Source: Streptomyces sp. C10-9-1
GTDB taxonomy: Bacteria; Actinomycetota; Actinomycetes; Streptomycetales; Streptomycetaceae
DNA: 64,000 nucleotides
Direction: 5' to 3'
Assembly: GCF_024497955.1 (NCBI RefSeq)
Contig: NZ_JANHKP010000003.1
Coordinates: 186,001 to 250,000, forward strand
The notes beneath the pieces were generated by a model. It saw nothing but the letters and a program-made list of their open reading frames with translations, did not search any database and was not told where the DNA came from. The stretch's first letter is position 1. Every line of letters starts with the position of its first letter. This document shows, piece by piece, positions 9,510-19,792 of this stretch. Made by a program: the position numbers and the translations under genes.

Positions 9510-10964
9510 ATGGCGGGTGTGACCGAGTCGATCACGGGGCTGAACCTGTCCCTCTCCGAGACCCTTCTCGTCCTCGCCGCGACCGCCGCGGTCGCGGCCC
9601 GCTGGCTGCCGCCCGCGGCCCGCGGCCCGGTCGCGCTCACCTCGGCCGGTGTCGCGGCGGCCTCCGCGGGCGCCGTTGCCCTGTCCGGCCTCCGGTGGCA
9701 GCTGGTGCCCGTGCTGGTCGCCGCGGGCCTGGCCCTCCCCTTCGCTCTCGCCCCGGTGCTCCGCAGGGGCGCGCCGCGTGCCCCGCGCCGGGCTCCGTGG
9801 TGGGCGGCGGGGCCCGCGACGCTGCTCTGCGGCGTGCTGATCGCGGCCGGGCCCGCGGCCTCCTGGGCCCTGCCCGTGCCGGTGCTCCCCGAGCCCACCG
9901 GACCGTACGGGGTGGGCACCGGCACGGTGCAGTGGACGGACCCCGTCCGGCCGGAGCCCGCCACCGCCGAGCCCGGGGACCGGCGCACCGTGGTGGTCCA
10001 GCTGTGGTACCCGGCGGACCGGGCCCCGGGTCCGCGAGCCCGCTACCTCGGCAGGACCGCGGACGAGGCGCGGACGGTCGGGGACGCCCTGGCCGGCTAC
10101 GCCGGGCTGCCGGCCTTCGCCCTGGACGGGGCGGCGGCGGCGCGCGGGCACGCGGTGCCGGACGCACCGGTCGCCGCGCGCGGCGGGCGCTTCCCGGTGG
10201 TGCTGTTCTCCCCGGGCCTCGGCGGTGTGCGCACCCAGAACACGGCCTGGGCCCAGGAGATCGCCTCCCACGGCTACGTGGTGGCCGCGCTGGACCACCC
10301 CTACGACTCCGCGGCGGTCGTCCTGGACGACGGGCGGACCGTGCGCACCGAGGTAGCCGCCTCCGGGGACAGCGCCGAGGACGAGCGCCGCGCCGCCCGG
10401 TGGACCGCGGTGCGCGCGGCGGATCTCCGCTTCGTCCTGACCCGGCTGGGCCGGATCGACCGGGGCGAGGCCCCCGGTCTCCTGGCCGGACGGCTCGACA
10501 CACGGCGCGCGGCGGTCGCCGGGCACTCCCTCGGCGGGGCGGCGGCCCTGCTCGCCGCGGCGCAGGACGACCGCTTCGCCGCCGCGGTGGACCTCGACGG
10601 CTTCCCCCGCGACACGGGCCCGGGGGTGCGCACCCGGCCCGTCCTGGCGCTCACCCAGGCCGTGGGCCCGGACACCGACCCCGACTACCTGCCGCGGCTT
10701 CGCCGGGCCCTGGAGGCGGGGACGGCCCCCGGCTACCGGCTCACCGTCCCGGGCGCCGCGCATCTGACCTTCACCGACGCGCCGCTGTACCTGCCGCCGC
10801 TGCCCTCGCTGGTCGGTTCGCTGGGCCGCACCGGGGGGCACCGGATCACCGCGGGGGCCACCCTCGCCTTCCTGGACGCGGTGCTCGCCGCCGAGCCGGC
10901 CGACCCCGCTCGCGCGCTCGCCGCCTACGGCGAGCTGACCGTGCACCGGCCCCGGGGCGGCTGA
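9510..10964 (+). CDS. Alpha/beta hydrolase, platelet-activating-factor acetylhydrolase-like
   Basis: The 484-residue product has three to four N-terminal hydrophobic segments (about residues 10-130), followed by an extracytoplasmic or membrane-proximal hydrolase domain. The nucleophile elbow GHSLGG is intact. PVVLFSPGLGG supplies the oxyanion region, and the base histidine is probably in PGAAHLTFTD, as in PAF-AH-like lipases/esterases. The natural substrate is unknown. ATG 9510 is preferred (GGCAGGG 9 nt upstream); an in-frame GTG at 9501 is possible. It diverges from the MerR operon and is convergent with serA. Confidence 0.82.
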   Translation: MAGVTESITGLNLSLSETLLVLAATAAVAARWLPPAARGPVALTSAGVAAASAGAVALSGLRWQLVPVLVAAGLALPFALAPVLRRGAPRAPRRAPWWAAGPATLLCGVLIAAGPAASWALPVPVLPEPTGPYGVGTGTVQWTDPVRPEPATAEPGDRRTVVVQLWYPADRAPGPRARYLGRTADEARTVGDALAGYAGLPAFALDGAAAARGHAVPDAPVAARGGRFPVVLFSPGLGGVRTQNTAWAQEIASHGYVVAALDHPYDSAAVVLDDGRTVRTEVAASGDSAEDERRAARWTAVRAADLRFVLTRLGRIDRGEAPGLLAGRLDTRRAAVAGHSLGGAAALLAAAQDDRFAAAVDLDGFPRDTGPGVRTRPVLALTQAVGPDTDPDYLPRLRRALEAGTAPGYRLTVPGAAHLTFTDAPLYLPPLPSLVGSLGRTGGHRITAGATLAFLDAVLAAEPADPARALAAYGELTVHRPRGG

Positions 10965-10979
10965 GCCCCGCACGCGTGC

Positions 10980-11010
10980 GGGGCCCCGGTGCGCTCGGCA
11001 CCGGGGCCCC
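10980..11010. terminator. Bidirectional terminator between hydrolase gene and serA
   Basis: Perfect 13-bp arms GGGGCCCCGGTGC and GCACCGGGGCCCC around a GCTCG loop lie between the two convergent stops. Confidence 0.75.
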
Positions 11011-11030
11011 GTGCAGGCGGGCCGCCGCTC

Positions 11031-12623
11031 TCAGTCGGTGAGGTTCACCGAGCGGGCGGAGGCGGCGCCGATCTCCTCGGCGATCTCGGCGAGCACGGTG
11101 GGCGGGACCGTGTCGTCGACGGTGAGCACGACGAGCGCCTCGCCGCCCTCCTCCGCACGGGAGACCTGCATTCCCGCGATGTTGAGGCCCGCCTCGCCGA
11201 GGATCCGGCCGACGGTGCCGACGACGCCCGGGCGGTCGTCGTAGCGGAGCACCAGCATGTGGTCGGCGAGGGCGAGGTCGACGTCGTGGTCGCCGATCGC
11301 GACGATCTTCTGCAGGTGCTTGGGGCCGGCCAGCGTGCCGGAGACCGCGACCTCCTCCCCGCCGGAGAGGGTGCCGCGCACCGTGACCACGTTGCGGTGG
11401 TCGGGGGACTCCGAGCCGGTCGTGAGCCGCACCTCGACACCGCGCTCCTGGGCGAAGAGCGGGGCGTTCACATAGGAGACGGTCTCGTCCACGACGTCCT
11501 CGAACACGCCCTTGAGCGCCGAGAGTTCGAGGACCTTCACGTCGTGCTGGGTGATCTCGCCGTACACCTCGACGTCGAGGCGGACCGCCACCTCGCCGGC
11601 CAGGGCGGTGAAGATGCGGCCCAGCTTCTCGGCCAGCGGCAGGCCCGGGCGCACGTCCTCGGCGATGACTCCGCCCTGGACGTTGACCGCGTCGGGGACC
11701 AGCTCCCCGGCCAGGGCCAGGCGCACCGAGCGGGCCACGGCGACCCCGGCCTTCTCCTGGGCCTCGTCCGTGGAGGCGCCCAGGTGCGGGGTGCACACGA
11801 CCTGGTCCAGCTCGAACAGCGGGGAGTCGGTGCAGGGTTCCTTGGCGTACACGTCGAGGCCCGCGCCGGCGACCCGGCCCTCCTTGAGCGCCGAGTACAG
11901 CGCCTCCTCGTCGACGATGCCGCCGCGGGCGGCGTTGACGACGCGTACGGAGGGCTTGACCTTGTGCAGCGCCTCGTCGCCGATCAGGCCCAGCGTCTCG
12001 GGGGTCTTGGGGAGGTGGACGGTGATGAAGTCGGAGACCTCCAGCAGCTCGTCCAGGGAGAGCAGCTTGACGCCCATCTGCGCGGCGCGGGCCGGCTGGA
12101 CGTAGGGGTCGTAGGCGACGACCTTCATCCCGAAGGCGGACATCCGCTGGGCGACCAGCACGCCGATGCGGCCGAGTCCGACGACGCCGAGGACCTTCTC
12201 GCTCAGCTCCACGCCGGTGTACTTCGAGCGCTTCCACTCGGCGTTCTTCAGGGCGGTGTTGGCCTGCGGGATGTTGCGGGCGGTGGCGAGCAGCAGGCCG
12301 CAGGCGAGTTCGGCGGCGGTGACGATGTTGGAGGTCGGGGCGTTGACCACCATCACGCCGGCCTTGGTGGCGGCGGAGACGTCGACGTTGTCGAGGCCGA
12401 CGCCGGCCCGGGCGACGACGCGCAGCTTGCGGGCGGCGGCGATGGCCTCGGCGTCCATCTTGGTGGCGGAGCGGATGAGGACGGCGTCCACGTCGGCGAG
12501 GGCGGGGATCAGCTCCGCGCGGTCGGCGCCGTTGCACTGCCGGATCTCGAAGTCCGGACCGAGCGCGTCCACGGTGGCGGGCGACAGCTCTTCAGCGATG
12601 AGTACGACAGGTTTCGAGCTCAC
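11031..12623 (-). CDS. serA: D-3-phosphoglycerate dehydrogenase
   Basis: The 530-residue long-type enzyme commits 3-phosphoglycerate to serine synthesis. The Rossmann motif is VVGLGRIG. The catalytic Arg is in VNAARGGIVDEEAL and the His in TPHLGAST. Past the catalytic core come the intervening domain and a C-terminal ACT domain (MLVLRYDDRPGVVGTVGRIL) for serine feedback. The GTG at 12623 is chosen because it gives the family N-terminus (V/M)SSKPVVLIAEEL and has GAGGA 6 nt upstream; the frame extends further without conservation. It lies 233 nt downstream of ilvC, separated by a terminator palindrome. Confidence 0.95.
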   Translation of the reverse strand: MSSKPVVLIAEELSPATVDALGPDFEIRQCNGADRAELIPALADVDAVLIRSATKMDAEAIAAARKLRVVARAGVGLDNVDVSAATKAGVMVVNAPTSNIVTAAELACGLLLATARNIPQANTALKNAEWKRSKYTGVELSEKVLGVVGLGRIGVLVAQRMSAFGMKVVAYDPYVQPARAAQMGVKLLSLDELLEVSDFITVHLPKTPETLGLIGDEALHKVKPSVRVVNAARGGIVDEEALYSALKEGRVAGAGLDVYAKEPCTDSPLFELDQVVCTPHLGASTDEAQEKAGVAVARSVRLALAGELVPDAVNVQGGVIAEDVRPGLPLAEKLGRIFTALAGEVAVRLDVEVYGEITQHDVKVLELSALKGVFEDVVDETVSYVNAPLFAQERGVEVRLTTGSESPDHRNVVTVRGTLSGGEEVAVSGTLAGPKHLQKIVAIGDHDVDLALADHMLVLRYDDRPGVVGTVGRILGEAGLNIAGMQVSRAEEGGEALVVLTVDDTVPPTVLAEIAEEIGAASARSVNLTD

Positions 12624-12813
12624 GTGAGTCCTCACATGTCCGGTGCAGACGGCCGTCCCGACGGCCGCAGCGGTGGAGGGGGCTAGCCGCGTGGAAGACG
12701 CACGACACTGTGGGCCTGACGCGTATGTAGGGATGAGTGTAGTGGCGGCGCGGGCCGCGGCATGCGCCTCGTCGGAAGGATCACCCGTCCGTGGCTGGAC
12801 GAGGCGGCGGGTG

Positions 12814-12847
12814 CGGCCCGGGGGCCCCGATCGGGGCCCCCGGGCCG
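12814..12847 (-). terminator. ilvC terminator, 34-bp perfect palindrome
   Basis: Bases 12814-12830 and 12831-12847 are exact reverse complements, giving about 15 bp of stem with a CGAT loop, starting 10 nt past the ilvC stop. It ends the ilvBNC transcript before serA. Confidence 0.75.
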
Positions 12848-12856
12848 GCGGGTCCT

Positions 12857-13957
<1,101 letters not shown>

Positions 13958-14482
13958 TCAGGCGCTGCGGTCGAGGGCCCTGAGCGAGCGGTCCGTGATG
14001 GACCGCGCGCCACGCCCTATGGCGATCGTGCCGGACTGGACGAGTTCCTTGATGCCGAACTGCTCCAGCATCTTCAGCATCGCCTCCAGCTTGTCACTCG
14101 AACCGGTGGCCTCGATGGTGACGGCCTCGGGTGAGACGTCCACGGTCTTGGCCCGGAACAGCTGGACGATCTCGACGATCTGGGAGCGGGTCTCGTTGTC
14201 GGCGCGGACCTTGACCAGGACCAGCTCCCGCTGGATCGCGGCGCCGGGCTCCAGCTCGACGATCTTCAGCACGTTGACCAGCTTGTTGAGCTGCTTGGTC
14301 ACCTGCTCCAGCGGAAGGTCCTCGACGTTGACCACGATGGTGATGCGGGAGATGTCGGGGTGCTCGGTGACCCCGACGGCGAGGGAGTCGATGTTGAAGC
14401 CGCGGCGCGAGAACAGGGCGGCGATGCGGGCCAGGATGCCGGGCGTGTTCTCGACCAGGACCGAGAGCGTGTGCTTGGACAT
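13958..14482 (-). CDS. ilvN: Acetolactate synthase regulatory (small) subunit
   Basis: This 174-residue subunit binds the IlvB catalytic subunit, raises its activity and confers valine feedback inhibition. The N-terminal ACT domain begins HTLSVLVENTPGILARIAAL and includes RRGFNIDSLAVG, the effector-binding region. The C-terminal half is the typical small-subunit domain. Start at ATG 14482, 20 nt downstream of the ilvB stop. The length matches the IlvN/IlvH long form. Confidence 0.96.
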   Translation of the reverse strand: MSKHTLSVLVENTPGILARIAALFSRRGFNIDSLAVGVTEHPDISRITIVVNVEDLPLEQVTKQLNKLVNVLKIVELEPGAAIQRELVLVKVRADNETRSQIVEIVQLFRAKTVDVSPEAVTIEATGSSDKLEAMLKMLEQFGIKELVQSGTIAIGRGARSITDRSLRALDRSA

Positions 14483-14502
14483 GTCGGTAACTCTGCTCTC
14501 TC

Positions 14503-16362
14503 TCAGTCGTCTTCGCTGTCGCCGAAGTCGGGGCGGACGCCGCGGGCGGCCATGACCTCGTCGTTGGAGGTGCCGGCGGCGACCATCGGCCACACCTGGG
14601 CGTCCTCGTGGACGATGAAGTCGACGACGACCGGGCGGTCGTTGATCGCGTTGGCCTCGGCGATGACCTTGTCCAGCTCGTCGGGGGACTCGCAGCGGAT
14701 CGCGTGGCAGCCCATGGCCTCGGAGAGCTTCACGAAGTCCGGGACGCGGGTGCCGGCACCGGCCTGCTTGCCCTCGGCACCGGGGCCGGAGTGGAGCACG
14801 GTGTTGGAGTAGCGCTGGTTGTAGAACAGGGTCTGCCACTGGCGGACCATGCCGAGGGCGCCGTTGTTGATGATGGCGACCTTGATCGGGATGTTGTTCA
14901 GCGCGCAGGTGACCAGTTCCTGGTTGGTCATCTGGAAGCAGCCGTCGCCGTCGATCGCCCAGACGGCGCGTTCCGGGCGGCCGGCCTTGGCTCCCATGGC
15001 GGCGGGGACCGCGTAGCCCATGGTCCCGGCGCCGCCGGAGTTCAGCCAGGTGGCGGGCTGCTCGTAGTCGATGAAGTGGGCGGCCCACATCTGGTGCTGG
15101 CCGACGCCCGCGGCGAAGATCGTGCCCTCGGGGGCCAGTTCGCCGATGCGCCGGATCACCTGCTGGGGGGCGAGGCTGCCGTCCTCGGGCTGCTCGTACC
15201 CCAGCGGGTAGGTGGTGCGCCAGCGGTCCAGGTCCTTCCACCAGGCGCTGTAGTCGCCGGCCCTGCCGTCGTTGTGCTCGGCCTGGACGGCCTGGACGAG
15301 GTCGGCGATGACCTCCCGGGCGTCGCCGACGATCGGCACGTCCGCGGCCCGGTTCTTGCCGATCTCGGCGGGGTCGATGTCCGCGTGGACGATCTTGGCG
15401 TAGGGGGCGAAGCTGTCCAGCTTGCCGGTGACGCGGTCGTCGAAGCGGGCGCCGAGGGCCACGATCAGGTCGGCCTTCTGCAACGCGGTCACGGCGGTGA
15501 CGCTGCCGTGCATCCCGGGCATGCCGACGTGCTGGGGGTGGCTGTCGGGGAAGGCGCCGAGCGCCATCAGGGTGGTGGTGACGGGCGCGCCGGTGAGTTC
15601 GGCGAGGACCTTCAGCTCGGCGGTGGCACCGGCCTTGAGGACGCCGCCCCCGACGTAGAGCACCGGGCGCCGGGCGGCGGTGATCAGCCTGGCGGCCTCG
15701 CGGATCTGCTTGGCGTGCGGCTTGGTGACCGGGCGGTAGCCGGGCAGGTCGGTCCCCGGCGGCCAGCTGAAGGTCGTCTTCGCCTGGAGGGCGTCCTTGG
15801 CGATGTCGACCAGGACCGGGCCCGGGCGGCCGGTGGAGGCGATGTGGAAGGCCTCAGCGATGGTGCGGGGGATGTCCTCGGCCTTGGTGACCAGGAAGTT
15901 GTGCTTGGTGATCGGCATGGTGATGCCGCAGATGTCCGCCTCCTGGAAGGCGTCGGTGCCGATCGCCTTGGAGGAGACCTGACCGGTGATGGCGACCAGC
16001 GGCACCGAGTCCATGTGCGCGTCGGCGATGGGGGTGACCAGGTTGGTGGCGCCCGGCCCCGAGGTGGCCATGCAGACTCCGACGCGGCCGGTGGCCTGGG
16101 CGTAGCCGGTGGCGGCGTGGCCCGCGCCCTGCTCGTGGCGGACCAGGACGTGGCGGACCCGGGAGGAGTCCATCATCGGGTCGTAGGCGGGGAGGATGGC
16201 GCCGCCCGGAATGCCGAAGACCGTGTCGGCCCCCACTTCCTCGAGGGAGCGGATGAGGGACTGCGCGCCCGTCACGTGTTCGACGGGGGCGGCGGGCTGT
16301 CCGCCGCTGCGGGGCCGCGGCGAAGGATGGTGGGCCCCGGTGGCCTGCTCGGTCATCGGCAT
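14503..16362 (-). CDS. ilvB: Acetolactate synthase catalytic (large) subunit
   Basis: This 619-residue thiamine-diphosphate enzyme condenses pyruvate with pyruvate or 2-oxobutyrate, the first common step of Val, Leu and Ile synthesis. The catalytic glutamate is in [15 protein letters not shown]. The ThDP/Mg motif runs [12 protein letters not shown] to [12 protein letters not shown]. The FAD-region stretch is [18 protein letters not shown] 16362 is chosen (purine-rich GAGAAGAGA just upstream); ATG 16356, two codons on, is possible. The frame upstream to 16452 runs through the attenuator hairpin and is not coding. First gene of ilvB-ilvN-ilvC, under leader-peptide attenuation. Confidence 0.96.
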   Translation of the reverse strand: MPMTEQATGAHHPSPRPRSGGQPAAPVEHVTGAQSLIRSLEEVGADTVFGIPGGAILPAYDPMMDSSRVRHVLVRHEQGAGHAATGYAQATGRVGVCMATSGPGATNLVTPIADAHMDSVPLVAITGQVSSKAIGTDAFQEADICGITMPITKHNFLVTKAEDIPRTIAEAFHIASTGRPGPVLVDIAKDALQAKTTFSWPPGTDLPGYRPVTKPHAKQIREAARLITAARRPVLYVGGGVLKAGATAELKVLAELTGAPVTTTLMALGAFPDSHPQHVGMPGMHGSVTAVTALQKADLIVALGARFDDRVTGKLDSFAPYAKIVHADIDPAEIGKNRAADVPIVGDAREVIADLVQAVQAEHNDGRAGDYSAWWKDLDRWRTTYPLGYEQPEDGSLAPQQVIRRIGELAPEGTIFAAGVGQHQMWAAHFIDYEQPATWLNSGGAGTMGYAVPAAMGAKAGRPERAVWAIDGDGCFQMTNQELVTCALNNIPIKVAIINNGALGMVRQWQTLFYNQRYSNTVLHSGPGAEGKQAGAGTRVPDFVKLSEAMGCHAIRCESPDELDKVIAEANAINDRPVVVDFIVHEDAQVWPMVAAGTSNDEVMAARGVRPDFGDSEDD

Positions 16363-16426
16363 TCTCTTCTCGATGCTGAGGGTTTTTGCGAGGGTTTGGA
16401 GCGGTTTCGCTTGGTGCCGGTGCAAC

Positions 16427-16460
16427 AAAAAACCCCTCGTGCCGTGAGGCAAGCGAGGGG
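16427..16460 (-). terminator. ilvB attenuator terminator
   Basis: On the transcript, CCCCTCG pairs with CGAGGGG (16460-16454 with 16439-16433). An inner TGCC/GGCA stem has a TCAC loop, and six U residues (16432-16427) follow. It lies between the leader peptide and ilvB. A U tract is unusual for this genome, supporting a true intrinsic terminator. Confidence 0.88.
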
Positions 16461-16503
16461 AGCGCGTCGGAGGTGTCCGCAGGGCCTGTCGAAGGGCCGC
16501 TGC

Positions 16504-16545
16504 TCAGCCGACGCGCCGTCCAAGTACGAGAATTCGGGTGCGCAT
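16504..16545 (-). CDS. ilvB leader peptide (13 aa)
   Basis: The short frame encodes MRTRILVLGRRVG and stops with TGA at 16504-16506. The run Ile-Leu-Val-Leu at codons 5-8 samples exactly the three end products of the downstream pathway, as in a classic attenuator. A GGGAGGG lies 8 nt upstream but overlaps the -10 box, so initiation may be leaderless. The 3' end of the frame (GCGCGTCGG) is complementary to CCGACGCGC just before the terminator. Comparable ilvB leader peptides have been predicted in actinobacteria. Confidence 0.85.
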   Translation of the reverse strand: MRTRILVLGRRVG

Positions 16546-16552
16546 GGCACTG

Positions 16553-16581
16553 ACCCTCCCCCGACGCGCTGTTACTGTCAA
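16553..16581 (-). promoter_or_regulatory. ilvB operon promoter overlapping the upstream stop codon
   Basis: A perfect -35 TTGACA (16581-16576) includes the TGA stop of the upstream GGDEF/EAL gene. After 17 nt comes GAGGGT (16558-16553), one mismatch from TAGGGT. Seven nucleotides later is the leader-peptide ATG, so +1 falls at or beside it. Confidence 0.7.
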
Positions 16582-19577
16582 GTGGGTGGGACGCGCGTCT
16601 CACTATTCGAGCCACTTCGGGCCTGGGGAATGCCGGCCGTGAGCAGGGGCACGGGCATGCCGGCGGGGACCGGGAACTCGCCGCCGACCAGCGCGCGCCG
16701 CAGCCGGTACTCGTCCAGTGGCCCGGAGAAGGCAAGCCCCTGCCCGTGGGTGCAGCCCATCGCGCGCAGCGCCAGCACCTGCTCGGGAAGGTCCACGCCG
16801 TCGGCGACGCACCTCATGCCGAGGTCCCGGGCGATCCGCAGCAGCCCGCTGGTGATCTTGTGCAGGCGGGTGGACTCCACGACGCCCTCCACCAGGCCGC
16901 GGTCCAGCTTCAGGATGTCCACCGGCAGGCGGCGCAGCGCGTTGATCGCGGCGTAGCCGCTGCCGAAGCCGTCCAGCGCGATGCGGACACCGAGGCGCCG
17001 CAACGCGGCGAGGCGCTGCTCCAGCTCCTCGAAGGAGATCCTCGGGTCGCTGTCGGCCAGCTCGACGATCAGCGCGCCGGAGGGCAGCTGGTGGCGGGTG
17101 AGGAGCGCCTCGATCGAGCCCGGCGGCAGCGACCGGTCCAGCAGCAGCCGCGCGGAGAGCCGCACGGAGACCGGCGTGGGGTGCCCCAGCCGGGCGCGCT
17201 CCGCCGCCTGGGCCACGGACTCCTCCAGCAGCCACCGGCCGAGTTCGGCGGCCCGGTTGCCGTCGTCGGCGACGCGCAGGAACTCGGCGGGCGTGAAGAG
17301 TATGCCCTGGGCGGACCGCCACCGGGCCTGGGCGGACACCGCGTCGACACGGCCCGTGGTCAGGCTGACCACGGGCTGGTGCAGCAGGGCGAACTCCCCG
17401 TCGTGGAGGGCGCTGCGCAGCCGGGCGGCCAGCTCGGTGCGGCGCACCACCTCCGCCTGCATCTGGGGGGCGTAGAGCTCCACCCGGTCCTTGCCGCCCG
17501 CCTTGGCCCGGTACATCGCGAGGTCCGCGTTGCGCATGAGGTCGGTGGCGTCGATGGACGGCTCGGCGAAGGCCACCCCGATGGAGGCGGCGACGCGCAC
17601 CTCCGCCCCGTCGATGCGGTAGGGCTGCGAGAGCGTCGCCCGCAGCCGCTCCGCGATCTCGTGTACCTGGAGTTCGCGGTCGGTCTGGTCGCAGGCGCCG
17701 TCACCGACGATCAGGGCGGCGAACTCGTCCCCGCCGAGGCGGGCGGCGGTGTCCCCGGCCCGTACGGACTCGGCGAGCCGGCGGGCGGCCTGGACCAGCA
17801 GCTCGTCGCCGGCCTGGTGGCCCAGGCGGTCGTTGACCCCCTTGAAGCCGTCCAGGTCGATGAAGAGCACCGCGGTGCCGCGGTCCCCGGCACGGCGCCC
17901 GGAGAGGGAGCCCCGCACCCGCCGGGTGAACAGGGCCCGGTTGGGCAGGTCGGTCAGCGGGTCGTGCTCGGCGTTGTGCTGCAGCTGCGCCTGGAGGCGG
18001 ACCCGCTCGGTGACGTCCCGGCTGTTGAAGATCAGGCCGCCCTCGTACCGGCTGACCGTGGACTCCACATGGAGCCAGGTGCCCGAGCCCGAGCGGAAGC
18101 GGCACTCGATCCGGGTCGTGGGCTCGTCGGCGTGCCGGGCGGCGAGGAAGCGGCGCACCTCGTGCACCACCCTCCCGAGGTCCTCGGGATGGATCAGCGA
18201 GGCCAGCTCGGAGCCGACGAGCTCCCCCGCCTCCCGGCCGTAGACCTTGGTGGCGGCGGGTGAGACGTAGCGCAGCACCCCGGTGGGCGCGGCGATCATG
18301 ATCACGTCGCTGGAGCCCTGCACCAGCGAGCGGAAGTGGTTCTCCTTCTCGGCCAGCTCGTGGGCGAGGGCGATGTTCTCCAGCAGCATGATGCCCTGGC
18401 GCACCACCAGCGCGAGCACCACGGTGCAGGCGGTGATGACGACGACGCGGTCGACCCGGCGCCCCTCGGTGACGCTGTAGAGGATGCCCAGGGTGCACAC
18501 GGCCGCCGCCAGGTACGGGGTGAGCGCCGTGATCGACCCGGCCGGGGGACGGCCGGCGCGGCGGGGCCGCCCGGGACGGCGCGGCCCGCCGACGGGCCCG
18601 CCCGCCGCCTCGGCCGCGCGCCGGGCGCCCCAGGGCGCGTAGGCGAGCAGCAGCGAGCCGGCGAACCAGCCGGCGTCGAGGAGCTGGCCGGAGCTGTAGT
18701 TCTCGCGCAGCAGGGGCGAGGTGAACAACGCGTCGCACAGCACGGTCATGGCGAGGCCGCCGATCGCCGTGTTGACGGCGGAGCGGTTGGCCGGAGAGCG
18801 CCTGAAGTGCAGCGCCAGCACCATGCTCACCAGCACGATGTCCAGCAGGGGGTAGGCCAGGGCCAGGGCCGCCGGGGCGACGCTGCGCCCGCCCTGGGCG
18901 TTCGCGGTGTGGGCGAGCGCCAGGCTCCAGGACAGGGTGAGCAGCGAGCCGCCGATCAGCCAGGAGTCCAGCCCCAGGCAGACCCAGCCCGCCCGGCTCG
19001 CCGGGCGCTTGGCGAGGACCAGCAGGCCGACGATGGCCGGCGGCGCGAAGCAGAGGAAGAACACGTCCGCCGCGGAGGGGGTCGGCACCTCGGTGCCGAG
19101 CACCACCTCGTACCAGCCCCACACCCCGTTGCCCGCCGCGGCCATGAAGGAGGACAGCGAGAACAGCAGCCAGGCGGGGCGGAAGCGGCAGCGGGGTGTA
19201 CGCGCATAGAGCAGGCAGGAGACGGCGGCCACCAGTGCGGCCGCGCTCAGCCCGAAGTCGCCCATGACCAGGGCCAGTCTCTCGGAGCCCCAGCCGAGGG
19301 CGGCGCCCACGCCGTAGGCGGCGCACACGGCGGCGAGGGCGAGCTGCTGGCGGAGGGCGGGGTTCCCGCCGCCGCGGGCGGACTCGCGTGCGGCGAGCAC
19401 CCCCGGCGCGCTCACCGGACCGCCCCCCGGCGCCCGGCGGGCCGCTGGGGGCGGTCCGGTCGGGGGAACGGCCCCCGCGGCGGGCGCTCCGGGGTGTGCT
19501 CGCGGAGGGCGGCGGCCCGCACCGCCGCGCCCGCAGGCGGTCGTCGTCGGCACCGCCGCGTCGGTTCGTCGGTCCAT
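16578..19577 (-). CDS. Membrane PAS-GGDEF-EAL protein with degenerate EAL domain
   Basis: This 999-residue c-di-GMP protein has a Pro/Arg-rich N-terminus, about ten membrane helices (residues ~75-400), a PAS/PAC domain (~415-525), GGDEF (~535-700) and EAL (~715-970). The diguanylate cyclase site is intact (LGGDEF, 614-619), with a product-inhibition RxxD site (RAGD, 606-609). The phosphodiesterase site is eroded: the EAL position reads SAQ (748-750), VNxS is VRLS, DDFG is DGFG (869-872). It is therefore probably a cyclase, with EAL sensory or inert. By synteny it corresponds to S. coelicolor SCO5511 (cdgF, from memory). An in-frame GTG at 19415, after the low-complexity stretch, is a plausible alternative start. 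Confidence 0.9.
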   Translation of the reverse strand: MDRRTDAAVPTTTACGRGGAGRRPPRAHPGAPAAGAVPPTGPPPAARRAPGGGPVSAPGVLAARESARGGGNPALRQQLALAAVCAAYGVGAALGWGSERLALVMGDFGLSAAALVAAVSCLLYARTPRCRFRPAWLLFSLSSFMAAAGNGVWGWYEVVLGTEVPTPSAADVFFLCFAPPAIVGLLVLAKRPASRAGWVCLGLDSWLIGGSLLTLSWSLALAHTANAQGGRSVAPAALALAYPLLDIVLVSMVLALHFRRSPANRSAVNTAIGGLAMTVLCDALFTSPLLRENYSSGQLLDAGWFAGSLLLAYAPWGARRAAEAAGGPVGGPRRPGRPRRAGRPPAGSITALTPYLAAAVCTLGILYSVTEGRRVDRVVVITACTVVLALVVRQGIMLLENIALAHELAEKENHFRSLVQGSSDVIMIAAPTGVLRYVSPAATKVYGREAGELVGSELASLIHPEDLGRVVHEVRRFLAARHADEPTTRIECRFRSGSGTWLHVESTVSRYEGGLIFNSRDVTERVRLQAQLQHNAEHDPLTDLPNRALFTRRVRGSLSGRRAGDRGTAVLFIDLDGFKGVNDRLGHQAGDELLVQAARRLAESVRAGDTAARLGGDEFAALIVGDGACDQTDRELQVHEIAERLRATLSQPYRIDGAEVRVAASIGVAFAEPSIDATDLMRNADLAMYRAKAGGKDRVELYAPQMQAEVVRRTELAARLRSALHDGEFALLHQPVVSLTTGRVDAVSAQARWRSAQGILFTPAEFLRVADDGNRAAELGRWLLEESVAQAAERARLGHPTPVSVRLSARLLLDRSLPPGSIEALLTRHQLPSGALIVELADSDPRISFEELEQRLAALRRLGVRIALDGFGSGYAAINALRRLPVDILKLDRGLVEGVVESTRLHKITSGLLRIARDLGMRCVADGVDLPEQVLALRAMGCTHGQGLAFSGPLDEYRLRRALVGGEFPVPAGMPVPLLTAGIPQARSGSNSETRVPPT

Positions 19578-19668
19578 CGGCCCATCGCCCGTCGCCCCCC
19601 TCAGGTCTGATCGGCTGTCAGCTCACGTAGCGGCACCGCCGCTCCGTCCGGAGCAGCCCCCAGGTCGG

Positions 19669-19688
19669 GACGATACACCAATATCGTC
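19669..19688. promoter_or_regulatory. Inverted repeat upstream of the GGDEF/EAL gene
   Basis: GACGATA-CACCAA-TATCGTC (7-bp arms, 6-nt spacer) lies about 92 nt upstream of the annotated start in a locally AT-richer stretch. Candidate operator; regulator unknown. Confidence 0.35.
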
Positions 19689-19792
19689 ACTCAGGGACAT
19701 AGCCCCTCTACTCTCCGTGACCACCTGCGGCAACAAGGGCACGCGGTGCATTCGAGTGACTGCGGAGCGTGCCCGAACGGCTCCCCGGCGCC

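Noticed and set aside
14608..16956. 782-codon open frame on the plus strand across ilvB and the attenuator
   Set aside because: It runs antisense through the attenuator hairpin and into the next gene; composition is low-complexity.
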